Shown here: piece by piece, positions 11,400 through 22,800 of the stretch
How positions within the stretch are numbered: position 1 is the first letter of the stretch
Layout of the letters: each line of letters starts with the position of its first letter
From: Diploscapter coronatus
Lineage: Eukaryota > Nematoda > Chromadorea > Rhabditida > Rhabditidae
Length of the DNA: 64,000 bases
Assembly: GCA_964036155.1 (NCBI GenBank)
Contig: OZ038423.1
Location: 61,705,249 to 61,769,248 of the forward strand
Direction: 5' to 3'
Translations under genes and position numbers: made by a program
The notes under the pieces: model-generated
The model's database searches: none
The model's input: only the letters and a program-made list of their open reading frames with translations
Told to the model about the DNA's origin: nothing

Positions 11400-14300
11400 A
11401 TGAAAAATACGATTATAACTGCTCATAGCAAATTTAGGATTCAATTTGTAATTTTTCTTTATTCCTCATTCATTTCGCAGATTCAATTCGTTTCTGGTTG
11501 TGAGAAAGGTTAGGAAGAAGTAGGAGAAATTATGCGAACTGTAAACACAACAACGGTATCATTCTCTTTGTTTATCCCTTCCAAATAAACAATTGCAACA
11601 AAATGTCTTGATCTGCCAAAATTCATCTAGCTCGCATTTCTTGATTGCGTAGAATAAGAAAATCGTATCCCTCTATTTTGATATGCTCGAGTTTCTTTTC
11701 ATTGCACCTGAAAAAAAAAAACGAAAATTTTTCGTTTTCTTCTCACACCATTCCACACCTTTCTTCTTCATAATTAGATCTGTTCCCTCATTTTACTGTA
11801 AACCAAGACATGCCCTCATCTCCTCAAATTTGAGCTTGAAAAATTGAGCCAAGTTAGCAATATTCTATCTTTTTTTTCGAAATTTTCGCATTTTTCTTTT
11901 AAAGATTTTGAAGTTTCAAATTTGAGTATTCTTTCTCAATCATCTATGATGACTTAAATTTACCATTCATTGCGATCCTTTTGCTCATTTGGGATGAATC
12001 TATTTTCTATTTTTTAACTTGGAAATTATTCCAATTCAATTACAACCTTCGTCCCTTTTCTCTTCTCAGGATTATTTCCATGGAGGATTCGATTCGAAAG
12101 TCAAGTTCGAGGAAATAACATTGATGACTCATTGCTTTCCATCCCAAAATCCCGCTCTCTCTCAGAAATTATCGAGCTACGTTACTTTTTCCATCGGTCA
12201 TTGTTATATTCGAGAAGTCTGGATCGACTTTTTCTTAATCTTACAGTTTTCAACTATCCATGACTTGGTGCGATGCGAAATTGTAGAATTGTGAATTTGC
12301 AGAAATGTGTAATGTTTGTTTTAGTTCATAGTGAAATCTCTTACTCTGCCTTCCTGACTATCAAGTGCATCATGTCATAGCAGAGACGCAGAGGAAGGGG
12401 TGGTTAGAAGCAGAGTGACCATTCGACGAGATGATTCATGAAGCTGATCTGAAAGTTTAGAGCAGAGAAATAGAACAGGGATTGGAGAGACAAGAGAGAT
12501 AAAGAATATGATATAGAGGTTGGAAATGAAGATAAGATAGTAAAGAGGAAAGATAAAATGAAATGTCGAAGCATTTTGCACTGGTTCACCAAGTGCAGCA
12601 AGAAGAACGGCGTTCTTGTATACTGAAATGAACTTTCAATTTTCATAAGTCGGTTTGAAAATCGCATTTTTCCCTTAAAAATAATATCACAAGTCTCAGA
12701 TTTTTCCTAGCTTACTTCTATCAATCCATAGTTTTTTGGAAAGAAAATTTGGCTGATTGAAAGTTTGATTTAATGCAAATATTGTTGAAAAACTAACTTT
12801 TTCGTCGAGTACAATATTTTGCCGAAAAGGGTTCCCCTTCTTCCTTCCATGACATGATTATTTTCACGAATTTCCATCTTCCACAAAATGTGACTCATCA
12901 AAACAAATCTCCATTTTTGAGCGAAAATTTCTGCATTCATAGCTATAAAATCGACGACAGGACAGAGCTTTCATATTGCAATGCAGTCGTTTTTCAACAA
13001 ATGGTCATTTCGTTATTTGTCAGAGACTTATCACAATTTCATTGATTTTCAGCGACTAACGACAATCATTCTATTTCTAATACAGAAGGTCATAACTTTC
13101 TAATGACCTGGAAATGAGAGGCTAGACCTCATGAGATCCTTGCAATTTCATTCTTCAAAAATGTTTCATCTCTTCATTTGTTCACTGATAAACAAGTCAA
13201 GTCCTAACTATAGCCGAAGGAGAATTCTTAATTTGAATTATCAATATCCAACTCCGTTCCCTGAGTTTGATTTAAAAATTTCAATTCTTTGAAGGACGTC
13301 TTTCATTTCTCACATGTTTTCTGGCATAATTTCTGCCTCTTTGTCACCTTTTTCTTTGCATTTTCGGCAACGTTTTCTGCGGCCGGCAAATAGTTTATTT
13401 TTTATGGAATGTCCCTCCTGCGAGCTTCCCTTTCTTATTTCACAGCTTTGTCTCTTTTTCTGTTTTAGAAATTGAGAGGGATTGAAAACGAGAGAACCGA
13501 AAGAAGGAAAGTCGAATATTCTCAGTTTGATCTTTTTTCTTTCTCATTATTCTATGAGCGTTTTCCTCAGATTTCGTCTTTGTCTAAATATGTTTATTTG
13601 TATCTCTTCCGAAGATCTAACTATTTCTCTTATTTTTTCTTCTCAATATCTCTTCTAAATCACTAATTATTTCTTCATTATTTTGTCTATCCCAACTCTT
13701 CTAAAGCTCTTACTATTTCCTTTTCTTCTTCTTCAACTCTCTTCAGTCTTCCTCACTATTTCTCCATGTATTTTCGTCTTTAATTTCGTAGAGACACACG
13801 TGTGCCTGTGTGTGTATGTGTAAAAACAGCAGTGTCAAAGAGCTTTTATTAGAGTGGCAGAGAAAAAATCGAGATCATAGAAATCAAGAGAGAAAAAAGA
13901 AAAAGGAAAAAAATCTAGCAGAGCCAGAAGCATGAGACCTGTGAATGTTACTTTCTCTTTTTTTCTTCATTTTTCCACAATTATTTTTTGTTGGACACCT
14001 TTGGATGGGTCGTTATTTATCATCACCTGATTCCTATGATTCAAAGGCTAGATCTTCATCCCCAAAATGAAGTTGAAGTTGAGAATGAAGTTCAAGAAAT
14101 CTTCCTTATCCATTTACTATTTTCAAAACCACTGCTCCTTTCAGAATACTATAATCATCGATGATGATAAAGTCCAGCTCTCAATTCAGAAAATCTAAGA
14201 TTCTGCTTTACTGAATTAATTAATTGCAAGCATTTTTTTTAGTTTAACTCCATCACCAGGTTAGCTATGATATTAAGTTCAGGAAACTTTTCTAGTTCTC

Positions 14301-14726
14301 CATCGCCGAAATAGCTTCTTTCCCTGGACAGGGTACCCCTTCTCTTTTTCCGTGCTATCATTTCAGCTTCTCATATTGCTTTGCCCCTTGTCTAGCGTTT
14401 AGCATCTAACATTGCATCATTGCTCATCCCCCTTCATTTCTCTGCAATTGTGCGTCAATATGTCACCCTCCCCTTTCTGTTCACGTAACAGCTACTAAAA
14501 GCATCGTCCCAATCAAAAACGAATTCCTAAAAATCGATCGAGATTTTCACGTTTCTCCGTCTACGATAGAATTTTTTGCAGTTGTGTTTGAATAGGTTCG
14601 TAAATCATCTTCTTCAGCCAGCGTAATTTCTCTATCACTCAGAATAAAATGGTTCTTGTACGATCATGCTAATTTTAGAGCTGATCTTTACGAACATAAA
14701 ATCACATTATCTTCAATTACTCATCC
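11400..14726. other. Pyrimidine-rich spacer, no supported gene
   Basis: Long stretches (12000-12250, 13430-13780, 14330-14480) are strongly pyrimidine-rich on the plus strand, with a short GTGTGTGT/CACACA-type patch near 13800. Open frames here owe their length to this skew (Ser, Phe, Leu). No tRNA, repeat or conserved protein was recognised. Confidence 0.55.
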
Positions 14727-15079
14727 TCAAATATATAAAACTGAAATCATATCATAATCAAGAATTTGATCGTCTTCGAAATTTTCAAAGAATGTTACTC
14801 TGGTGTCATCCATGACATTGATCAAAGACTCCTTCCATCCAATTTCCCCACACCCCTGAGCAACAGTTTGAGAATCACTCTCCTCGCTTGGATTTGATGA
14901 ATGAGAATTAACAGATTCCGACTCGATTCTATTCGATTGATATGCGAGATGCATCTTGCCACCATCAATTCTATCAAATCTGTCACAACTATTCATTGAA
15001 TCTGAAACAACATTAACATTGCTCTGAGCAGAATATCGATTTTTATCCAAAATTTTCCACTTTTTACCTTGATCTCCAT
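14727..15079 (-). CDS. Small acidic protein of unknown function (two exons)
   Basis: Exon 1 (15079-15068) encodes Met-Glu-Ile-Lys and ends in a GTAAAAAG donor. A 44-nt intron, a typical nematode size, ends CTGCTCAG at 15024. Exon 2 (15023-14727) continues in the same phase to a TAA, giving about 102 residues. The protein is Ser/Asn/Asp/Glu-rich, with an acidic C-terminal part ending in a DDQILDYDM-like segment. There is no signal peptide, no membrane segment and no family I recognise. It is divergent from the claudin-like gene, with only 154 bp between start codons, so the promoter is probably shared. An unspliced reading from a start inside the intron at about 15050 is possible but would need a non-ATG or weak start. 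Whether it is a complete gene or the 3' end of a longer one is uncertain. Confidence 0.45.
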
Positions 15080-15190
15080 ATCACTTCTATATCTAATCTT
15101 ATTGCTCTATTTTTAAATCACAATTCTTTTTAAAACGTTATGCTCGTGGTTTTCATACAGAATTTCATTATGCTAATTTCTTTGAAAGAT

Positions 15191-15202
15191 CACGAATTTC
15201 AG
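15191..15202 (+). promoter_or_regulatory. Probable trans-splice (or 5' UTR) acceptor of the claudin-like gene
   Basis: CACGAATTTCAG ends 31 bases before the ATG at 15234, with no upstream donor obviously paired to it. In nematodes an orphan TTTCAG just upstream of the start is the usual spliced-leader addition site. It could also close a 5' UTR intron. Confidence 0.5.
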
Positions 15203-15233
15203 ATCTCAACACCAAATCTCCTCGAATCATTTG

Positions 15234-17516
15234 ATGGGTCTAGCGACGGGACGTAATGCGGCCCTGATAGTGAGCTGCATCGTCGCCCTGATTGCAGTCA
15301 TTCTGATGGCCATCGCGTTCTTCTCCTATGGATTCCGAGAGGTTCACGACACCCAGAAAAGGGGTACCAAGGAATACGGGTTGATTCGATTCTGCTACGT
15401 GCCTGATCCACCCACTTACTACAACGGTCCACCGATGCGGCCGGGTGACGTTTTTTTCTTATCAAAACTACCCCTAGTGAATGTAAAATTGGCAAAGTTT
15501 GTGGGAACATTAGGACCCGTTCATACTTAGTTGCATTCCAACTCGCTCATAATAGCATGGGAAATCAAGAATTTTAACTTTCCACATTTCAGAGGACGAC
15601 AGCCTGAAGAAGATGTGCCATATGCGAACGTACGCTCCGGGTGTTCAATACAATATCGGTAATTCGAGAGACCATTTTGGAGGTATGAACTTTTTCTTGA
15701 TCTTTAATTTTTACAAAAAAAATCGTATCATTACGCATTACGAGCGTTTCTCATACTATTTATAGCATTTCTGTTGTGCGGTCAAATATGGGCATACATC
15801 TTGTTGATCATCACTTTTTGGGAGACATCGTATTGTTTCACATTACGCGCTTTTTCATATCGTTTTTGGCTTTTTGTTTGCGGTCGAATATAGGCGTACA
15901 TTTGTATGATTTATTTGTCAGCTGAGAATAGTATTGTCTGAAATATGGCGAGGTGGCGCAATTGTTTGATCATTGACGATGAGTCATTTTGAAGGAACGT
16001 AAGGCGACAGCTTTTCGCTTTTGGTTAATACGAACCTGGAAAAACGGCAAAATTCAATGTTAATGAAAATGCGCCCTAATTTTGTTGAATACGAGATGCG
16101 TAGTTATAATTATTCGCTGTTTGAATAGATTTTATTGACTATGTAAAGCAGAAGCTTGTGAAGCTTTACTATCTTTAGAAAAAAAATCATTGAATTTATG
16201 AATTTCCTGAAACTTAGATCGTTCAATTTTTTTCTAAAATAAACAAATTCCATCGATTGGATCATTCACAACAAGATAAAAATATCTGTATCACTCTGCA
16301 TTCACACACACAATATCTGCTTATTCATGCTCTTTCAGATACAAACTCACGATTCATCTAGTTGAAAATCGATGATTTCCACAATGTCACGCGCAAATAT
16401 TTTTGCATTTCGCCGCATTTTTTGCTGCTCGGACCCGCGATTATCGCATTCTCCAGGCCTGAGTGATTCATTTGTGTGAAAACGTAGCCTGAGGCGCTTT
16501 GTCACCAATAACACTATGACTGTTGGAATTGTATGGGAACGAAAGGCGTCAATTCGAGGAAAATATTGATAAAACTTGATAACTTAAAAGTAATATTCTT
16601 GCAAGATAAAAAAATTAAATAAAACATGTGAAAACTATCGATAAAATTTTTCGCATCAAAGACACGGATGAAGATCAGCATAATTTCAAACTTTTCCTTA
16701 AATTTTAGGTAAAAATGGAAGAAAGATGAATGTTTATCAAACAAAATTTCAGATTTCGAGCTAGCCACTATCATTTTGCTCGTCTGTGCGATGGTGGCGA
16801 CTGTGTTCGGCATCGGCTGCTCGATTTGCACGATTTTCACGGCTTTTGGAGCTTTGGCTCATTCGACTCTCCTACTCACTGGAGGTAACCAATTTACTGA
16901 TCTTCCTGTATTTGTCACTATATAGACTTCGAAGCTAGAATATGTGAGAGTGTAGGGAAAAAGCCGCTAAAATATAAACTATAGAAATGATAAATACACA
17001 TAAAAATTGCTGACCAAGTTTTCGATGAAAGATTGAACAGTTTAGCCGTATCTGCGCTCGCTGGATTCTTGGTCTACACATATTTCTCTGAACTAAAAGA
17101 GAACCAGATTGATGTCGTCTCAGGGTATCAATTCAATGTGAGTTTTCAATGGAAAATCGCCTAGTCAATTTTGGAGAGATTCGATGAATTTCTTGATATT
17201 TTTCTATTCAATTTTTATTGGACTCAATCAGAGGTTTGGAATGAAATTTCTGAAGTTATTTGATGTTTTGGTTGATCGTCCAAATATGAATTGTGAAAGG
17301 ACGAATTGATCTTCTTTAATTGGCAAAGCGAATCTTATTCGAATCATCACAATATTTCAGGTCTATTACTCCTGGGCCTATTATATGACCGGTGCAGCCG
17401 CGGCTCTGATAATGAGCGCCTTTCTGATTTCGCTATTTTCCTCGAGCTTGACTTTGGTTAGAAGGGGCCGAGCCAAGCATCATCACACCAAAACTGTTAG
17501 CACTTTACCGGTATGA
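15234..17516 (+). CDS. Claudin/PMP22-like four-pass membrane protein
   Basis: Five exons join in frame: 15234-15444, 15593-15682, 16753-16884, 17046-17137 and 17361-17516 (226 residues). A short N-terminus is followed by TM1 (about residues 8-31) and a first extracellular loop with two cysteines about 25 residues apart (IRFCYVP ... KKMCHM). TM2 (about 103-125), TM3 (about 132-156), a short second loop and TM4 (about 180-203) follow, then a basic His-rich tail ending STLPV. The four-pass plan with a paired-cysteine first loop is that of the claudin/PMP22/EMP superfamily, which acts at cell junctions or as channel-associated subunits. The classic W-GLW residues are not evident, so the subfamily is open. 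The exon 4 acceptor must be TTTAG at 17041-17045; the nearer CAG would create a stop. The stop TGA overlaps a GTATGA donor-like string, so a longer isoform is conceivable. Confidence 0.8.
15736..15912. repeat. Two-unit direct repeat in intron 2 of the claudin-like gene
   Basis: CATTACGAGCGTTTCTCAT (from 15736) and CATTACGCGCTTTTTCAT (from 15841) head two units about 105 bp apart. The alignment continues through GCGGTCAAATATGGGCATAC versus GCGGTCGAATATAGGCGTAC. The repeat is degenerate, non-coding and limited to two units. Confidence 0.55.
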
Positions 17517-18343
17517 GCTTCCAAAATGGTTATCAAAGATCATAACATGAAGCACTTAGCAAAGATTTTACAGAGCTCTCAAACTAAAGTTAGGTAGCTT
17601 GAAATCTGCAAGACATCAAGATAAGATACACGGTATAGAATAATATGGTACAAGATATATCGCATCCTACCCTATATCACACCATTAAGCCCACCTTTTC
17701 ATGTCTTGATGTTTTGCTATTTCAAAACATCCTTAAAATTGTTGCTAAATGTTTCAATAATTTGATATCAATGTTTTCGACATTTTATAATGAATAACCT
17801 AACCACAAAATAAGCGCATTGATGTCAAAACGCCTCAAATATAGAGAATTCCCTGTAGCCTATTTAAAATGTGCACTCGTTCAGATGCGCACTAATAACC
17901 TCGATGGCTATTCCTTGTAAGATACTAATTATGTGCGTAAATTAATGATTTTAGTTTAGCTACTTTTTTCAAAAATAGTGAAAATTTCTCTAGTTTAGTC
18001 GTGAATTTCGCTATTTCAAAATCCTCGATTTTTCATATTTTATTGCCTTACCTCACCTGGTGCCTTATCATCAATTATTCTATCATTTTCTTATCAGATG
18101 CCATCATTTATCTTTCGATACTCCATCTCGTTTGGTACTTATCAATGCAGCTTTAAAATTTCGAAATCTTTCAAAATAATCAGTATCAAAATTGTGCTAT
18201 TTTACGACTTTCTTCTAATAAGATAGAAACTTATTTTATCAATGTATCACCTCTTTTCTAAGTGCACATTACTATTCACTTCTTTTTTTTATTAATATTG
18301 TTTTTAGCAGTTTAGCACTTTGGATTTCAAGAATTCTGAAATA
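17517..18343. other. 3' flank of the claudin-like gene and spacer
   Basis: AT-rich sequence with no open frame of note. It contains the 3' UTR of the claudin-like gene, whose end I cannot place, and spacer up to the inverted-repeat element at 18344. Confidence 0.5.
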
Positions 18344-18861
18344 CAGGGTGTTCATTTCTAATTTTTCGTTTATTTTTTGAATCAAAGTTTTCTAATAATT
18401 ATCTCCAAAAACGGCCAACGGGAATCAATTCTCAGGAGTGGGAAAAATGCAAAGTGTGATTTCACCCACTTTTCAATTACAGTATGCTCTAGACGTGCCG
18501 GTAGCGAGGTAACATTTCTAAGTTTTTTTCTTAACGCTGAGTCTGCTATTTTTCGAGTACAACTCGCTTCGGAGCAACACAAATTGAAAATGGTTTTCAG
18601 ATTCAGAACCAGTCTAGAATTCTGCATATTTTACATATTCAATTTCTCTAAAATCTTTAAAGTAAAATTTGACGATTTTTGCGGCTAAGTGCAGAAATTT
18701 CACCTTGCCACCAGTATGCCTCGAGCATACTGTAACTGGAAAATGAGTTAAACCATACAGCTTCACATTTCTCTCATTCCCGAAAATTGGTTCCCTTTGA
18801 TCGCTTTTAGAAGTAACTATTAGGAAAATTTTTATCCAAAAAATTATAAATGAGCACTCTG
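18344..18861. mobile_element. TA-flanked foldback element with roughly 175-bp terminal inverted repeats
   Basis: The left end from 18344 reads CAGGGTGTTCATTTCTAATT. The reverse complement of the right end from 18861 reads CAGAGTGCTCATTTATAATT. The similarity runs inward for about 170-185 bp: GGGAATCAATTCTCAGGAGT versus GGGAACCAATTTTCGGGAAT, then TTACAGTATGCTCTAGACGT versus TTACAGTATGCTCGAGGCAT. TA dinucleotides flank both ends (18342-18343 and 18862-18863). The interior of about 160 bp has no transposase. Long inverted repeats with TA duplication and CAG ends suggest a non-autonomous Tc1/mariner-type element. Open frames of 80-100 codons across the arms are by-products of the repeat. Confidence 0.8.
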
Positions 18862-18863
18862 TA

Positions 18864-19870
18864 TGCATTTTTATTATTTTTACGAATTCATGCGGTTCGT
18901 TTGCCCAAAATTGGAGCTTTCAGTTTGCCATTCTAATATCCGTCTTTTTCAAATTGTATTTTCAGTGAGCATAGTCTAATTTTCCTAATAACGATAAATT
19001 TAGCTATTTTGAGCCTGTTTAACTCGAGAAATTTGTCTCATTACTTCTAAAATTCAGTAAAATTTTTATCATCAACACCAACAAGTAAATTCACGTGAAA
19101 CGAAATTATTAGTCCAAGTAAAAATTCTAAAATCACTAGAAAAGCATCATTTTGTGAAATGAAATAAAATCCGAGAGCCAGTCATTTTATCGAAAAAAAT
19201 AGAAAAAAACTTAAATCAATAAAAATGTGTGATATTTTTGGAAAAGAACCGCGTAAAGGAAAGGAAGAAATGTAGAAGAAAAGAATACTTCGAAGAAAAA
19301 CAAGCAAATAAATAAGAAACAAGTAAAAAATCTTCCATAAATAAAATAAATAATAATAAAATTAAAAAAAGAAAAAAACGACTTTCCTTATTATGTTCAG
19401 AACCATTCAACAAGTTGCATTTTTGATCAAGTAACGTCAAAAATTCGGCCATCACAGGCGGATAAAATTCTCAGATTTTTGGCGAATAATAAATAAAACA
19501 AAAATCTATATTTTCGGGCAGGAAATTGAGAAAATTCAGCTAATTCGATTTGAAATGATCGAATAATTTTATGCATTTTCTAAAATTTCATTTCAAACCG
19601 TTTTCAATGCAATCGATATGCATTAGAATGGGGGCTTTTGGACAACAAAAAATTGAAATCGAGTAGGAAATATCTATGCTTCAAAAATAACGCGATTTTC
19701 TATCTGATGATTATCCAACTACTCGAAAATCGTGGAATTAAAAAATCATTTAAATATCACTTCTAAAGCATAGATATTTTTGATTTTCAAGTTTTGAAAA
19801 TTTTATAGGAATAAAATCAACAAGTTGTGTTTGACTAACCTTTGTATCCCAGTTTTCCATCAAATCTATT
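18864..19870. other. Spacer downstream of imp-2; one doubtful minus-strand frame
   Basis: AT-rich. A 78-codon minus-strand frame (ATG near 19452, stop at 19216) starts with a normal-looking soluble segment (MAEFLTLLDQKCNLLNGSE) preceded by an AAATCTGAG acceptor-like site about 420 bases downstream of the imp-2 stop. That would fit a downstream operon gene. However, the rest is a Phe/Leu-rich translation of a T-rich tract, so I do not call it. Confidence 0.35.
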
Positions 19871-22800
19871 CTAGTTGTTCTTCTTCTTCGAATCGACTTT
19901 TTCCTTTTTCTGCTCGTCGGTTTTCTCGATGAACTGCTCTTCGTTGTAGTTCCACAGGGCCTGAAATTTTTTGATAAGTTTTCTGGAGACCCAAAGAATG
20001 ATGACGTTTTTCAACTTGGAAAGATAAGTCATAGAAGAAAAAAAGACAATTGAAAATATAGAGTTTTGAATATCTTTTCTTCTCGTTATATCAAAAGATT
20101 TTCTTTTCTATCTTTCCAAGTTTTTCCATTAATTTTTCAAAATTCTATTTCATATTTTTTAATCAAACTCTTGATCATTCACCCAAAGAACCTTAATTAT
20201 TTTCATTTATGACTTCATAACTCTCAAAATAATTCCTCAATCTTGCATAAATTATAAGAGAACGCTTTTCAAAAAGCTAATTTTCAAGGGTTTTTGAATA
20301 CTCACCGAAAATTCTCCGCGGATGAGCGAGAAAGTGAGTGGGATGACGAGACAGCAGGGCACGAGATAGAGCAACGCCGGTTGAGCTGCCTGAAATGTCG
20401 TTATTGAGTAGTAGTTTTCAATTATTGATACTATTCATGAGATTCCAAATTTGAAAACTTATCACTTCTTCATCCGAATAAAGAGCATAAATTCAATGGC
20501 TCTTCGGAATTTCTCGAAAAGATTCTGCTCAAAATCTACCTTGAAATAGTGCATAACTCCCATCGTAATGAACAGACCGAGCGCGTACGAAATGATCGTC
20601 ACGTGGAAGTAGAATCTGAAAATATGTATGTTTCAAAAGAATTAATTACTGACGAAAAAACTCTTCCAGTGATTCAGTTTTCTAGCGTTTATCAAAATTT
20701 TAAATAAGTTCAAAAACTTCATAGGTACAATTAGTATGCTTCTAAGAAAAGTATTACTGAAGCTATCCCTCATAATAGCTAGTGGTTTGTCAACATTCGA
20801 TGGAATGTTCAAAATATCGATGAAAAAAACTTTTATGTACGTTTTCAGAGATATCAAATTCGATAAATATTTGTAAAAAGCGATAATCGGCGGAATTGAT
20901 ATGAACTTTAAAAACTTGTACAAAATCTACCTGGACTTGGCATTTTTGTGTTCAGCCTTGTCGATGACGCGCAAGTCGAAACGCCGCAGCAGAGCGATGA
21001 AAATGCCCGGAATCACAATGTCGCCCAGTCCTGAAAAATCATCATTTTCAATAAAATTTGGAACTCCCATAGAATGAACATTGCTTCAAATTTTGCTCTC
21101 AATTGATAGTCTTTTCGAAACCTATCATATTTGTCTTGTAGAAAATTTATATAGTTTCAAAGAGTATTTGAAGTATTCACAAAATTTCTGCGGTTTGGCA
21201 TTGGAATTTTATTGAAAAATTAAAATAAGTTTTAAGAATTCATCTTAACAAAATTTACAAAATCTCAATAGTTTTGTCCTGTTTTCGAAATCTTTATTAA
21301 TAGAAATTAAAAACTCACCAAGCATGCTATGTTTCTTGGCGTCCTTCCAGCCATTGATGAAGATGTCCTGGAATAGTCGGATTCATAATTACTTCCAACA
21401 CCGAGAAACTCTTAACCTAGTTTTCGAATATCAGTGATTTTTATGTTTACTCGAAAGTCGAAGCGCGCATAACAATTTGAACGGAAGTGAGACGTTTGTA
21501 ACAAAAAGACTCCGTGATAACTAATCTTTATTACAAAATGTCTCATTTGTGTTGCACAACGTCTCATAACTTTTTTGTAACGAAACGTCTCACTCTTGCA
21601 CAAAACGTTCTACAGTCAACTCTAATCCTAGATTAAAATAATTGATGAATGCGATACCGGCAATTACTATATAACGAGACTTGTAGTTAAAGATAGGGAG
21701 AAAAGGGAAATAAGACAAAATAATAGTGTGGAAAATATAGGTCTCGTCATTTCGTTATCTCATCAAATAGCAGTTGTCACACGTTACCTGAGGGAACTGC
21801 AGCAGAATGGGTGCATCGATGCCCTTCGCGACAGAAGTCATCACGTCCGTCGCGAACACCCAGAACACGTCGTAGACGAACAGACCAGCGAGAAGGAAAG
21901 AGCCTGCCTGAAAATTATAAGTTAAGGATTTAAAAAATAAGTTTCAAGAAAGTAATAATATTGGGATTTGAAATTCTGGCGGACTTTTCATTTGTAATTG
22001 CAAAATAATATCTTATTTGATCCCGAATATCTATCACATTCTTCAACGGTAACTTTTCTGCTTCGAATGTTTCATGAAACTCGGTTTAGAAAAGGAAATT
22101 TTACGAAGGGAACTTTTCTTGATTGATAGGGATAGTAAAACATTGCTCTAGAAATCAAATTTTGAATCAGTTTTTCTAATGTTTCACGTAATCTCTAAAT
22201 TTTACAAGATGATCAATTATTAATCTTTACGAGACGGGGTAAGAAGTGTCTAGGGAGTTTTCGGGGCCATAGAAAAAGATTCTAAGGTCAGTTTTGGGCC
22301 TCGGGGACGCTTAGAATTCAGGAAAAGCGATGCATCGATTTTTGGGTTGCGCATAAGGTACGATGAATAAAACCCCCGTCGCGCTGATGGACCATGCAGA
22401 AATAAAATAACTCTAAAAATGAAAAAAAAGAAAATTGACCTTGAAGCTGGACAGATGGAGATATTCGATTCCATAGATGGAGAACGCGATGCCGATGATG
22501 TTGTTCGTGATCCAGTGTCGCTGCATCACGTGGCTGATTCCCACTCAAGCATATATATTTTACATTTTGTTTACATTTTTGCTTAAGATCTAAATTGTAT
22601 GAATTCTAACGTTTTGACGGCATCTTGTAGCTATCACCTTCACCCTCTTGTAATTAACCCTTTTCGGAGAAATAGTATGAAGAAAAGGAAGAACAATAGC
22701 AACTACAGTTAGCCCGTTTTGATCAAAAGTTAACGATAATACTCGACTTTAATGATTTTTGAAATCAGTACCTGACAAGCAGAAGAACAGGGCAATCAAA

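Noticed and set aside
19216..19452. Possible downstream operon gene after imp-2
   Set aside because: Only the first 23 residues look protein-like; the remainder is a Phe/Leu translation of a T-rich tract.
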